Assembly (NCBI GenBank): GCA_016931955.1
Contig: JAFGDV010000016.1
Location: 1 to 41,846, forward strand
DNA: 41,846 nt
Direction: 5' to 3'
Source: Candidatus Altarchaeota archaeon
GTDB taxonomy: Archaea > Altiarchaeota > Altiarchaeia > IMC4 > QMZM01
Below the pieces are notes generated by a model that was not told the DNA's origin, searched no databases, and saw only the letters and a list, made by a program, of their open reading frames with translations. Both the position numbers and the translations under genes were made by a program. This document shows, in pieces, positions 33,078 through 40,653 of the stretch. How positions within the stretch are numbered: position 1 is the first letter of the stretch; every line of letters starts with the position of its first letter.

Positions 33078-33656
33078 ATGGATGAATCCCTTTACAAAAC
33101 AATCCTGCTGGTGATGCTTTTTCTCTTCTTTTTAGTCCGAAGTCTCTTCATGCGTTGGTCTGGTCTTGGGGATTCCTCCTACGTGAAGCGTTTGAGGGAG
33201 AACCTTCTGGTAGCCTTGAACTGGACAGGCATGGTCTTTCTCCCCCTTATCTATGTTTTTTCCACCTGGCTTGACCGTTTTTCATTAGGTTTCCCCAGCT
33301 TTCTTCGTTTTTTCGGCGTCTTCCTGTACCTTGCTGCTCTTGTGTTGATGTTCTGGAGTCACCGTTCCTTGGGCGGAAACTGGTCCATGGTTTTGAGGCT
33401 TCACAGAAATCATTCGCTTATAACCTCCGGCCCCTACCGCTTTATCCGCCACCCAATGTATCTGGCTTTTTACTTGATAGTGTTCGCTCAACTCCTTGTG
33501 TCGTCTAACTGGGTTGTTGGCTTCTATGGCGTCTCCGCCTGGAGTCTCCTCTACTTTATCCGCATACCCTCCGAGGAAAAAATGCTCAAAGAAAAATTCG
33601 GTGACGAATACAACAAATACAAAGAAAAAACCGGGCGAATCCTACCCCACCTATAA
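33078..33656 (+). CDS. Isoprenylcysteine carboxyl methyltransferase-like membrane protein
   Basis: 192 residues, about four or five membrane helices. The C-terminal signature GPYRFIRHPMYLAFYL, followed by SEEKMLKEKFGDEYNKYKEKTGR and ILPHL, is that of ICMT/phospholipid methyltransferase (PEMT) family enzymes and contains the SAM-binding RHP-Y and EE residues. Prokaryotic members may methylate lipids, isoprenoid acids or other small molecules; many are uncharacterised. It stands alone between pelota (divergent) and the surface lipoprotein genes (convergent, 1 bp away). Confidence 0.87.
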   Translation: MDESLYKTILLVMLFLFFLVRSLFMRWSGLGDSSYVKRLRENLLVALNWTGMVFLPLIYVFSTWLDRFSLGFPSFLRFFGVFLYLAALVLMFWSHRSLGGNWSMVLRLHRNHSLITSGPYRFIRHPMYLAFYLIVFAQLLVSSNWVVGFYGVSAWSLLYFIRIPSEEKMLKEKFGDEYNKYKEKTGRILPHL

Positions 33657-33657
33657 C

Positions 33658-35016
33658 CTATTCTTCAATCACATAGAACCTGGGTTCTCCTGTCTCTTCC
33701 AGCCTACACATTCCCACAATCAGGTTATCAATTTTTCCTCCAAAATCGAAGCCGCTTTGGATTAATTTAATCGATCCATCTGGTTTTTCCACGTCTAGTG
33801 TTGCTGCTACGGCTTCATTGTTCCTTGAGTAAACAAAGTGGTCAATCCTGAAACCATAATCCTTGTATGGGATGAATTCTTCACCCGATATCCCTTCCAG
33901 AAGATGTGCATTTGTTGGAATACAGTCCTCGAAGTCGGGTGGTTTTATGTAGACGATTACGTATGAGTGTTCCATGGAGGCGTAGCTTAGAGAGACCTCT
34001 ATGTCGTTGATTTTCTTTGCAAGACCGCTGCAGAACAGGACATGTTCACTTTCGTTTCCTTCGGCGTCTACAATATGTAAGACTATGCCTTCTTCAGGGT
34101 GCTCAAAGAAGTAGTTCAACCTAAATCCATAGAATACCCCAGGTGAAGTTTCGTAGTAGACCATTTCTTCTGGCTCCAACATCAAGCAACCCTCTACATC
34201 GCATTTTCTGCCGCATTTCCAGAAGCCTTCCAAGACCCTACAGTATACCTTACCTGTGAAGCAGACGTCTTTTTCGCCTATCGTCTGTGCGTAGGCTACA
34301 GTATAGCCCCCAGGGTATGACGAGATTTCCAGTATGCCAAATTCTATGTCGTCTATTGTCGTTTTCTCTCCTTCTCTCAAATCGCAGTAGACAGCTTCTT
34401 CATCTGGTTTTTGTATCCGAAGATTGACTTCTTCCAGCGACCTAGGGTATTCTTGCCTGAATCTATATCCCATGTATTCTCTCTCAAACATCCTGTAGTC
34501 TTTCCCTCCAATAGTGAAGACTGTAGAGTATAGCGGTGCCTTGGAAGCTCCACTGTATTTTTGAACATATATTTTAACCTTTATCGCTCCCGGAATTTTT
34601 TCCATGACACCAAACTCTAGGCCGTCTATGATGCTTTTTTCGTAGAAGACCTCGGTTTTAGTGGCATTATCTGGTGTCTTTATCTCGAACTCATATTGGT
34701 TGCCTTTACTGGTCGAGACTACGTTTTCAATGCGGAATTCATATCCCCCATACCCCCCAGGGTTTGTAGCGTCTATGTAGAATGTCGTCGAAGTGGTGGT
34801 TGATGATGTCGTCGTGAATATCTTTGTTGTCGTAGTTGTAGTAATCGCCGTTGTAGTGGTTGTTGCCGTAGTTGCAGTGGTTGTCATTGTATAGGTGGTT
34901 GTCGCTTCTTTGGTGGTGGTCGTTATTTCTATTTCAGTTTCCTTTTTTTCCTCAATGCAACAAGCTAATAGGCTCAACAGTATAACTGCGATAGATAATC
35001 TTTTTCCATTGTTCAT
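33658..35016 (-). CDS. Thr-linker lipoprotein with four tandem repeats
   Basis: 452 residues: signal peptide with lipobox LLSLLACC (residues about 12-19), a threonine-rich linker of about 60 residues, then four repeats of some 75-90 residues. Each repeat opens with an aromatic-Gly start (GGYEFRIENV, MGYRFRQEY, YGFRLNYFF, YGFRIDHFV), continues with a strand ending in K-x-P-D or similar, and closes with an I-D-x-I/L-E/I-x-G-type strand (IDGLEFGVME, IDDIEFGILE, INDIEVSLSY, IDNLIVGMCR). A cysteine-rich stretch (CRVLEGFWKCGRKCDVEGC) links repeats two and three. I do not know the fold. It overlaps the beta-propeller gene by 4 bp, so the two form an operon. Confidence 0.8.
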   Translation of the reverse strand: MNNGKRLSIAVILLSLLACCIEEKKETEIEITTTTKEATTTYTMTTTATTATTTTTAITTTTTTKIFTTTSSTTTSTTFYIDATNPGGYGGYEFRIENVVSTSKGNQYEFEIKTPDNATKTEVFYEKSIIDGLEFGVMEKIPGAIKVKIYVQKYSGASKAPLYSTVFTIGGKDYRMFEREYMGYRFRQEYPRSLEEVNLRIQKPDEEAVYCDLREGEKTTIDDIEFGILEISSYPGGYTVAYAQTIGEKDVCFTGKVYCRVLEGFWKCGRKCDVEGCLMLEPEEMVYYETSPGVFYGFRLNYFFEHPEEGIVLHIVDAEGNESEHVLFCSGLAKKINDIEVSLSYASMEHSYVIVYIKPPDFEDCIPTNAHLLEGISGEEFIPYKDYGFRIDHFVYSRNNEAVAATLDVEKPDGSIKLIQSGFDFGGKIDNLIVGMCRLEETGEPRFYVIEE

Positions 35017-36374
35017 TTTTTGTAATTGGGTCCCTGGAACATGTAGAACTTGTATCCTTTAGACTCTGTTTCCACTATGTCTGCACCTAATTGACTTATC
35101 CTTGTCTCTTTCACGACTTCTTCTGTGCTGGCCGCAATAAACCTACCATATGAAGTCATCTCTGCTTTATCTATCTTGTAGTCTGCCTTGTATTTCCAGA
35201 GAAGGTTTCCTTCCTCGTCGAATACATACAGTTGACTGTCTTTGCCACCCGCAAGCACGTATTTTCCGTCTTCTGTTATGTCCACGTCGGCTATCTGCCA
35301 TCTTGCCGTGTAATTCCAAAGCATTTTTCCTTCCCCATCAAAGAAGTAGACTTTGTTGTTGTAGCTGCCCGCAACTATTCGGCTGCCGTCCGAGTTCATG
35401 ACAGCGGAACTGAATCCTTCAGGTACGGCGTACTCCCATAATAGGTCGTCATCTTCGTATACACTGATTTTGTTGTTTCTTACGTAGATGTTGTCGTATA
35501 GTGCTATCATGCTTGTTTTTCCGTCAAAGCTTACCGCTGCATCAGAGTACAGGCCTTCTTCTCTTATTTCCCTGACTTTTAGGCCATACTCGTTGTAGAA
35601 TTCTATTCTTACTTCCCGCTCTCCTTCGTTGCTGATGTAGACTGCGGCGTAACGTGCGTCTTCTGTTAGCTTGACCCCTTTTATATCATCATCGTATGTC
35701 CAATCCCATTTAAAGCGGTCTACTCCATGGGGTTCGATGCACGCCCCCCATTGGAATTCTCCATCTAAGTCAAAGACTTTGATTTCTCCTGAGCTGACTG
35801 ACGCTATGTATTTTTTGTGCGGTGAAAGGTCTACTGCGCTTCCAGATGTCCTGACCTTTGTTAGGCTACGGTCTGTTATGTCTTTTCGGCAGGATTCGAT
35901 TTTGGATCTGTTGAGTGTGTACTTGAAGCATTCTGGGTTCATGAGGGGATGCTTTTTGTTTATTATCCTGCATGTTTCAAAGTAGATTTCTCCTGTATTG
36001 GTTATTATTATGTTATAGTAGAAGGTTAGTTTTTCTGTTCCCGCTGGGTTGCCTTCTGAATCGAATATGTAGATTTTATCCGCCATTAATACTGCTTCCC
36101 CGTTTTCTGCGAGCGCTATCTGGCTTATGGAGTCATTGAATGTGTACTCCCATAGTAGGTAGTCTTTTCCTTCAGTAGATGGTGTCGTCGTTGATGTGGT
36201 TGATGTGGTTGTCGTCGACGTTGAAGTGGTCGTAGTCGTTGTTGAGGTCGTTGTAGTAGTTGTGGTTGTCGTAGTCGTAGTAGTTGTCGTGATTTTCGTC
36301 GTCGTGGTCTCCGGCTGCTGCGTGCAGCCTACAAGCAAACTCAATAACAACACAAACAGGATTATTTTTTTCAT
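35013..36374 (-). CDS. Thr-linker lipoprotein with beta-propeller repeats
   Basis: 453 residues. Signal peptide and lipobox LLSLLVGC, a threonine linker of about 45 residues, then a PQQ/WD40-like beta-propeller. Repeats are seen as blades with aspartate-glycine turns and hydrophobic strands: KIYIFDSEGN, EIKVFDLDGEF, KISVYEDDDLLWEY, KVYFFDGEGKMLWNY, QLYVFDEEGNLLWKY. Likely an extracellular binding or scaffold protein tethered to the membrane; ligand unknown. The frame starts at ATG 36389, but GGTGGTG before ATG 36374 gives the typical signal start MKKIILFV. It is translated before, and coupled to, the four-repeat lipoprotein. Confidence 0.85.
   Translation of the reverse strand: MKKIILFVLLLSLLVGCTQQPETTTTKITTTTTTTTTTTTTTTSTTTTTTSTSTTTTSTTSTTTPSTEGKDYLLWEYTFNDSISQIALAENGEAVLMADKIYIFDSEGNPAGTEKLTFYYNIIITNTGEIYFETCRIINKKHPLMNPECFKYTLNRSKIESCRKDITDRSLTKVRTSGSAVDLSPHKKYIASVSSGEIKVFDLDGEFQWGACIEPHGVDRFKWDWTYDDDIKGVKLTEDARYAAVYISNEGEREVRIEFYNEYGLKVREIREEGLYSDAAVSFDGKTSMIALYDNIYVRNNKISVYEDDDLLWEYAVPEGFSSAVMNSDGSRIVAGSYNNKVYFFDGEGKMLWNYTARWQIADVDITEDGKYVLAGGKDSQLYVFDEEGNLLWKYKADYKIDKAEMTSYGRFIAASTEEVVKETRISQLGADIVETESKGYKFYMFQGPNYKK
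36181..36306 (-). repeat. Polythreonine-coding tract of the propeller lipoprotein
   Basis: Low-complexity run of ACN codons on the minus strand encoding up to 15 threonines in a row. Different ACN codons are mixed (ACA, ACG, ACT, ACC), so the tract is kept as protein sequence and not as a pure DNA repeat. Similar tracts lie at about 11657-11755, 34770-34930, 37350-37410 and 38232-38349. Confidence 0.8.
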
Positions 36375-36457
36375 CTTTAGCACCACCATAAAGACATTAT
36401 TAGTTCACCCACAGATAAAAATATGTTGGTATTGTGTGAAAGTGCTTTATATCCCAG

Positions 36458-36820
36458 TCATCTTTGCGGCTTGAATTCTAATGAGACGGAGTTAACGCAG
36501 TGTCGGGTGTTTTTTGGCGTGAGCTTCTCCCCTTTGAATATGTGCCCCAGGTGAGCTCCGCATCTCTTACATTGTATCTCAGTTCGTATCCCATCTGAAT
36601 CCAGAACTCTCCTTATCGCTCCTTTTATTTCGTCGTCGAAGCTCGGCCAACCGCATCCGGAATCGAATTTGTCCTCTGACCTGTAGAGGGGTGCGCCGCA
36701 TCTCTTACAGACGTAAGTTCCCCTCTCACGGTGATCCCAGTATTCGCCGCTGAAGGGCTTCTCTGTTCCCTTCCCCACTATCACTTCCCCCTCTTCTTTG
36801 GTCAGTTTTTTCGGTTCCAT
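36458..36820 (-). CDS. msrB: Peptide-methionine (R)-S-oxide reductase
   Basis: Repairs oxidised methionine (R-sulfoxide) in proteins or free methionine. 120 residues: [20 protein letters not shown] and [16 protein letters not shown] provide the two CxxC zinc pairs, [10 protein letters not shown] is the family signature, and [11 protein letters not shown] carries the catalytic cysteine. No signal peptide, so cytoplasmic. The 5' end overlaps the helix-hairpin-helix gene by 19 bp, and the cupredoxin gene is upstream in the same direction, suggesting a joint message. Confidence 0.96.
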   Translation of the reverse strand: MEPKKLTKEEGEVIVGKGTEKPFSGEYWDHRERGTYVCKRCGAPLYRSEDKFDSGCGWPSFDDEIKGAIRRVLDSDGIRTEIQCKRCGAHLGHIFKGEKLTPKNTRHCVNSVSLEFKPQR

Positions 36821-37095
36821 CTAAGCTCTTTGTTTTTCCAGTTCCACCATTTCAGCAGTTTAGGGTCGTGTTCGGTGTTTGAAACATAATATACTGCACA
36901 GCGTAGCACATACAGCATGCATCTGTCTACTTCGTCTTCTTTTTGAGTGCATAGTCTACTGTACAGTTTCTCTGGGTCTTTGTTTTTGAGTTCTCCAGCG
37001 GATCTGAATCCCATACTCCACAGGTCTTCGGCGATTTTTCCCCCCACGCCGGGGATCTGCTGAAATTCTTTCAAGGTTATTTGTTTGCCTGACAT
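36802..37095 (-). CDS. Helix-hairpin-helix protein, 'pathogenicity locus' (Cdd1) family
   Basis: 97 residues. [22 protein letters not shown] is a helix-hairpin-helix start, followed by [18 protein letters not shown], a conserved [15 protein letters not shown] and a final [11 protein letters not shown]. This pattern matches the Cdd1 or 'pathogenicity locus' family, which despite its name has no known function; the hairpin motif suggests DNA binding. It sits between a cupredoxin and msrB with an overlap, an unexplained association. Confidence 0.87.
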   Translation of the reverse strand: MSGKQITLKEFQQIPGVGGKIAEDLWSMGFRSAGELKNKDPEKLYSRLCTQKEDEVDRCMLYVLRCAVYYVSNTEHDPKLLKWWNWKNKELRWNRKN

Positions 37096-37104
37096 CTTCT
37101 GTGT

Positions 37105-37506
37105 TTATTCTACGATCACTGTCCCAGTCATGTATCTTTTGTGGATGCTGCAGTAGTAGTGGTATGTTCCAGTCTCATTGAAGACGTGGGTGTACATTTC
37201 TCCCTGACTTATAGGTCCTGAGCTGAAGTCGTCGAATGCTATATTGTGCGCTACTGGGTCGTCGTTCATCCAGGTTACTGCGTTCTCTCTCTTAATCGTC
37301 ACCGTCTCCGGTATAGCCCTGAAGTCGCGGAGGCGCACCATGATGGCGACTACGGGCTCCAGCGTCGTTGAAGTCGTTGTCGTAGAAGTGGTTGTAGTCA
37401 TTTGGAGCGCTGTCGTCGTTTTTTCCGTGAACGGCTGAGATATTTCCTCCAAACATCCACACACCAGAATCAACATGAATAAGGTGACTACAAGAAGCCT
37501 GCCCAT
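37105..37506 (-). CDS. Cupredoxin lipoprotein 1 (plastocyanin-like)
   Basis: Secreted blue-copper protein of about 133 residues. Signal peptide with lipobox MLILVCGC, a Thr/Ser linker, then a cupredoxin domain: ETVTIKRENAVTWMNDDPVAHNIAF supplies the first His ligand (split here), and YHYYCSIHKRYMTG supplies Cys, His and Met. So a complete type-1 copper site. The frame starts at 37545, but ATG 37506 gives a normal signal sequence (MGRLLVVTLFM). Probably an electron carrier or copper binder on the outer membrane face; it leads an operon with the helix-hairpin-helix gene and msrB. Confidence 0.9.
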   Translation of the reverse strand: MGRLLVVTLFMLILVCGCLEEISQPFTEKTTTALQMTTTTSTTTTSTTLEPVVAIMVRLRDFRAIPETVTIKRENAVTWMNDDPVAHNIAFDDFSSGPISQGEMYTHVFNETGTYHYYCSIHKRYMTGTVIVE

Positions 37507-37578
37507 AGTACAATATTTGATACTAAAACAAAAAAAAGCGTTCACTTATCTCAGAACACGAAGGATAAGCCTCCCCCC

Positions 37579-37587
37579 ATTTAAATA
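37579..37587 (+). promoter_or_regulatory. TATA box candidate for the CxxC protein gene
   Basis: ATTTAAATA fits the archaeal box A. Transcription would start near 37610, leaving a leader that includes the ribosome site GGAGG (37641-37645) before ATG 37655. A second candidate, CATTATAAGC (37604-37613), would also keep the ribosome site. Confidence 0.4.
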
Positions 37588-37654
37588 CTTTAGTTACTGT
37601 ATACATTATAAGCATTGATTTATTGCTTGATGTATATATAGGAGGCAAATCGAG

Positions 37655-37810
37655 ATGAAATATGATAGGGGCTCTGAGAGGAAGATGTACCCCATAGTCT
37701 GCGCTGACTGCGGTAAGGAGGCTGAAGTGCCTTTCAAGCCTGACAGCGATAGGCCTGTCTACTGCAGGGATTGCTATCAGAAGCACAGACCACAGAGAGA
37801 TAATTACTGA
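37655..37810 (+). CDS. Small CxxC-x17-CxxC zinc-ribbon protein
   Basis: A 51-residue protein, too small for many gene finders, with a good ribosome site (AGGAGG, 37640-37645). After a basic start it reads VCADCGKEAEVPFKP and then RPVYCRDCYQKHRP. The two CxxC pairs are 17 residues apart, matching the known CxxC-x17-CxxC zinc-ribbon domain found in many archaea and bacteria. Probably zinc-binding; partner or nucleic-acid target unknown. Confidence 0.85.
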   Translation: MKYDRGSERKMYPIVCADCGKEAEVPFKPDSDRPVYCRDCYQKHRPQRDNY

Positions 37811-37877
37811 GGATCCGTTGTATACTAGTTCTCTAACGTAGATAACGGATTACCGTATTATCAGCTTATGCATATGG

Positions 37878-37901
37878 TTTTTATTTTGTTTATTTTTCTT
37901 T
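37878..37901 (+). terminator. T-rich tract after the CxxC gene
   Basis: A T-rich stretch of 24 bases about 68 bp after the stop, preceded by an imperfect inverted repeat (GATAACGG to CCGTATTATC, 37849-37870). Either could end transcription. The rest of the gap up to 37987 shows no gene. Confidence 0.35.
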
Positions 37902-37987
37902 CTATCCTCTTCTAGGAATTTTATGGTATGCATCAACATAGTTATATACCAGCATATTACCATATCAATATATAAAAAGACTGCAGA

Positions 37988-38413
37988 TTAGTTTACGCGT
38001 ACTTCACCTTTCATTTGAGGGTGATAGCCGCAGTGGTAGAAAAAATTCCCTGCTTTATCGAAGGTTCGGCTGTATGTTCCGCCTTTGAGCAGGTCACCTG
38101 ACTTGAAGCCGATGCCTTCGACGCTGTGGCGTGCAGAATCCTCATTCACCCAAGTAACGGTTTCGCCTCGGTTTATCGTCACCGGCGAAGGATCAAAGGC
38201 AAAGTTCTTGATCCTTACCACTGTGCCGGCAAGGGTTGTAGTGGTTGACGTAGTCGTCGTAGTGCTTGTCGTAGTAGTAGTCGTCGAAGTAGTCGTGGTC
38301 GTAGACGTCGTAGTAGTAGTCGTAGTCATGGAAGTCGTTGTTGTAGTCGTCTGCTCCTGAACACACCCACTCCACAAAACCATTAAGACCAGCAAAGGAA
38401 TAATCCACTTCAT
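37988..38413 (-). CDS. Cupredoxin lipoprotein 2
   Basis: 141 residues. Signal with lipobox LMVLWSGC, a threonine linker of about 38 residues, then a plastocyanin-like domain: ETVTWVNEDSARHSVEG (His) and FFYHCGYHPQMKGEV (Cys, His, Met), so all four type-1 copper ligands are present. A paralogue of the cupredoxin at 37105-37506, with a longer linker. A perfect inverted repeat lies 7 bp upstream of its ATG. Confidence 0.91.
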   Translation of the reverse strand: MKWIIPLLVLMVLWSGCVQEQTTTTTTSMTTTTTTTSTTTTTSTTTTTTSTTTTTSTTTTLAGTVVRIKNFAFDPSPVTINRGETVTWVNEDSARHSVEGIGFKSGDLLKGGTYSRTFDKAGNFFYHCGYHPQMKGEVRVN

Positions 38414-38419
38414 GGTATA

Positions 38420-38437
38420 GTATTATGCACATAATAC
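38420..38437. promoter_or_regulatory. Inverted repeat before cupredoxin 2
   Basis: GTATTATG-CA-CATAATAC: perfect 8-bp arms with a 2-bp centre, ending 7 bp upstream of the cupredoxin ATG. Its position would overlap the transcription start or leader, so an operator for a metal- or redox-responsive repressor is possible. I see no second copy before the other cupredoxin. Confidence 0.45.
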
Positions 38438-38515
38438 AAAAAACCTACATGGGATGAGACAAAACAAATCAACAACCACAATACTAAAGGGGGGTGTTTG
38501 TCTTTCGATCTTAGA

Positions 38516-38845
38516 CTAACGGAAGGTGCAGTACCTTGCGAGCAGCCTTCTGATTTCTTCTGCAAGCGCTTCCTCCAGACCATTCCCCTCAACACGGCCA
38601 ACGTAGTCTAATGCCGCCTCTATGCCGTCCTTTGCTGCGGTGTTGAGGATGGTCGCTGCTATAATTCTTTTATTGTCTTTGTTGGCGGATTTATCCAGAA
38701 CATCCTCTAAGTCAAAACGGAAGTATTTCTCTCTCTTCATATCCAGCATCTTCCGCCTGTCTGTGCAGTCATTTCTCCAGTTATGTTTTGGTTTGCTTGA
38801 CTTACTCTTCAAAAGATTCTTGCGTTTTTTAGGTGACTTAGCCAT
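38516..38845 (-). CDS. Uncharacterised basic protein
   Basis: I do not recognise this 109-residue protein. The first 45 residues are strongly basic (AKSPKKRKNLLKSKSSKPK), the rest is helical with an acidic stretch (DLEDVLDKSANKDNKR) and a C-terminal helix (LEEALAEEIRRLLARY). No signal peptide or membrane segment. The frame opens with TTG 38851, but ATG 38845 is preferred. The basic tail hints at nucleic-acid or ribosome contact, which is only inference. The 100-bp gap to cupredoxin 2 holds the latter's promoter. Confidence 0.6.
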   Translation of the reverse strand: MAKSPKKRKNLLKSKSSKPKHNWRNDCTDRRKMLDMKREKYFRFDLEDVLDKSANKDNKRIIAATILNTAAKDGIEAALDYVGRVEGNGLEEALAEEIRRLLARYCTFR

Positions 38846-39050
38846 ATGCAATCATCCGCCTGCAGGACTTGAATCCCTACCAACCAGAGCATCAGATACA
38901 ACCAACAACACCAGAAGCATCAAAAACTCAACCCAGTAGAGATTATCCTATTGTATATTTAGATTAGAGACTTAAAAGTCGGTACAATATGGCCACACCC
39001 CAATTTCCTCTAAGAGTGTTTTTATAGTTGTTGGAGGTAATATTCTTCTG

Positions 39051-39992
39051 ATGAAGACACTGTGGCTTTTGTTGGGCGGATTTGCGTTGTTGGGTGCTTT
39101 TGTCGTGGGTTTGGCTTTAGTGTCTGGTTTTTTTTATATTCTCGCGCTTCCATCCAATCAGCTGCAGGTTTTGGTGTCGGATCTGCCCTATTGGGTCTCA
39201 GGCCAAAGCGGCTCCATTAATCTGACGCCAGCTGGAGGTATTCCTCCCTATCATTGTTATGTTAAGGAGGGGTCTGCTCTCCCAACTGGTTTTTCTCTTT
39301 CAGATGATTGCGTCTTTTCAGGGACGGCGCCTGCGTTGGCTGGGGGGTCGACTAAGAGGATTTCCCCCCCTTTCACTGTGGTCGTAAATGATTCAGCTAT
39401 GCCGCCCGCCTCCATCGAGGTTGTGTATCAGTTCACAACTGTTTCGGAGTTACCCACCTTGATCCCGGTTTCTTCGAACAGCTGTACTGTGGGCAAGTAT
39501 TGTTCAGTGCAGGTGGCTAAGGCTTCTGGGGGTGTTCCTCCCTACACTTTTATGTCGGATTCGTTTTCCACTGGAGCGCCTCCGGCGGGTATGATCGTGG
39601 ACGTCAACGGCTATTTAGTCGGCACTCCGAAGACGACTGGTGCGGGGTCTTCGAAGTCGGGCAGGTATTCTTTTGGAGTGTGTGTGAAGGACTCCATTGG
39701 TTCAAGCTCCTGTGAAGAGACCAGCGTAGTCATATATCCTGGATCTACTACATCGTCTACGTCACCGTCTGGTGGCGGATACTGCTCCAGTAACTCTGAC
39801 TGCAAGAGTTTCGCCTTAAAATACTGTGGCGGCTCCAGTAATGTGCGCTGCGGCTCAGACAGATTATGCCATTGTTGTCTCACATTGCGCGGAGAAACCT
39901 GCATATCCTGTCCGGCAAGTGGCTGCACCGGCGGCACATACTGTGACAAAGGAGTCTGCGTCTTCCAGAAAGGAGGGAAAACCACTGATTAG
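39051..39992 (+). CDS. Membrane-anchored Ig-like protein with Cys-rich C-terminus
   Basis: 313 residues. One N-terminal membrane helix (residues about 5-32), then two putative Ig-like domains of the He_PIG kind: each has a GGxPPY strand turn (AGGIPPYHCYV, SGGVPPYTFMS) and an FSGTAP/LVGTPK turn. Then a Ser/Thr linker (STTSSTSPSGGG) and a cysteine-rich end with about 13 cysteines (CHCCLTLRGETCISCPASGC), perhaps disulfide-bonded or metal-binding. Likely displayed on the cell surface. GGAGGT lies about 12 bp before the ATG, and TTTTTATAG near 39018 may be its TATA box. Confidence 0.8.
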   Translation: MKTLWLLLGGFALLGAFVVGLALVSGFFYILALPSNQLQVLVSDLPYWVSGQSGSINLTPAGGIPPYHCYVKEGSALPTGFSLSDDCVFSGTAPALAGGSTKRISPPFTVVVNDSAMPPASIEVVYQFTTVSELPTLIPVSSNSCTVGKYCSVQVAKASGGVPPYTFMSDSFSTGAPPAGMIVDVNGYLVGTPKTTGAGSSKSGRYSFGVCVKDSIGSSSCEETSVVIYPGSTTSSTSPSGGGYCSSNSDCKSFALKYCGGSSNVRCGSDRLCHCCLTLRGETCISCPASGCTGGTYCDKGVCVFQKGGKTTD

Positions 39993-40042
39993 AATTTTGC
40001 TTCTTTTTATTGTATGTGGATAGTTTAAGGAGGTGGCTGAGG

Positions 40043-40435
40043 TTGATCGGAAAATTATCGTATGAGTTATTGGATGCTGTTTTGGAAACTATTCCTGTTG
40101 AGTTTTCCGTGCTTGACGGAGATGACAAAGTAGTTGGATGGAATAAACATGAAACCAGGGTATTCAAGAGACCTGAGGGCGTGGTCGGCAGAAATGTGAG
40201 AGACTGCCATCCCAAGAAAAGCTTAGACAAAGTCGAGAAAATATTGGAGGAGATGAAGGAAAATAAACTAGACAAAGCAAGATTCTGGATCGAACTGGGA
40301 CCTCAGAAAAAGAGGGTACTGATAGAATACTATGCCCTAAGAACTAAAGAAGGAAAATATCTAGGATGCTTGGAAGCCACTCAAGACCTCACAGACATCC
40401 AAAAACTCAAAGGAGAAAAAAGGCTGCTAGACTAG
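40043..40435 (+). CDS. Single-domain PAS protein (DUF438-associated type)
   Basis: About 130 residues, essentially one PAS domain: ETIPVEFSVLDGDDKVVGWN, GRNVRDCHPKKSLDKVEKIL, then YYALRTKEGKYLGCLEATQD and the final GEKRLLD. This resembles the PAS domain at the C-terminus of DUF438 proteins, whose CHPP-like loop may bind heme or metal. Here it stands alone without DUF438 or a kinase. The reading frame is open from TTG 40010, but AAGGAGGTGG (40027-40036) points to TTG 40043 as start, giving an N-terminus MIGKLSYELL. Possible redox or ligand sensor. Confidence 0.8.
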   Translation: MIGKLSYELLDAVLETIPVEFSVLDGDDKVVGWNKHETRVFKRPEGVVGRNVRDCHPKKSLDKVEKILEEMKENKLDKARFWIELGPQKKRVLIEYYALRTKEGKYLGCLEATQDLTDIQKLKGEKRLLD

Positions 40436-40653
40436 CCCCAGCCAGTGTGAAAGAAGCCACAAAATACCACACTATTTCAAAAACCACAGAGAATATGAAT
40501 GCTAGAACAGAACATACAAATAAAAAAAAATCCATAAGTTCTAACACATTAGGTGAGTTTTCCCACACACCACTTTTTATCTCCAACTGTCTCGTATTTG
40601 TTAAAATGGTGGGATACAGGTTTTTTCTGCATACAATCCAATGGATACCTAAG

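Noticed and set aside
33078..33656. Role of the ICMT-like protein in protein prenylation
   Set aside because: Prokaryotic members of this family commonly lack prenylated protein substrates, and no CaaX-type protein or prenyltransferase is nearby.
36178..36312. DNA microsatellite or recombination hotspot as the sole explanation for the Thr tracts
   Set aside because: The threonine codons are mixed and the frame is always kept, so protein-level selection explains them better than simple trinucleotide slippage.
36190..36370. Valine-rich plus-strand frame opposite the polythreonine tract
   Set aside because: It is the mirror of ACN codons (GTN on the other strand) and has no other sign of coding; the same holds for frames opposite 11657-11755 and 38232-38349.
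38863..38900. tRNA-like TTCAAGTCC segment on the minus strand
   Set aside because: The flanking bases do not form a T-stem or acceptor stem, and no D- or anticodon arm is found upstream.
40407..40535. Minus-strand frame for a 42-residue hydrophobic peptide (begins MDFFLFVCSVLAF)
   Set aside because: It overlaps the end of the PAS gene on the other strand, has no ribosome site, and hydrophobic short frames arise easily opposite A-rich sequence. A weak TATA-like sequence upstream keeps it only barely possible.
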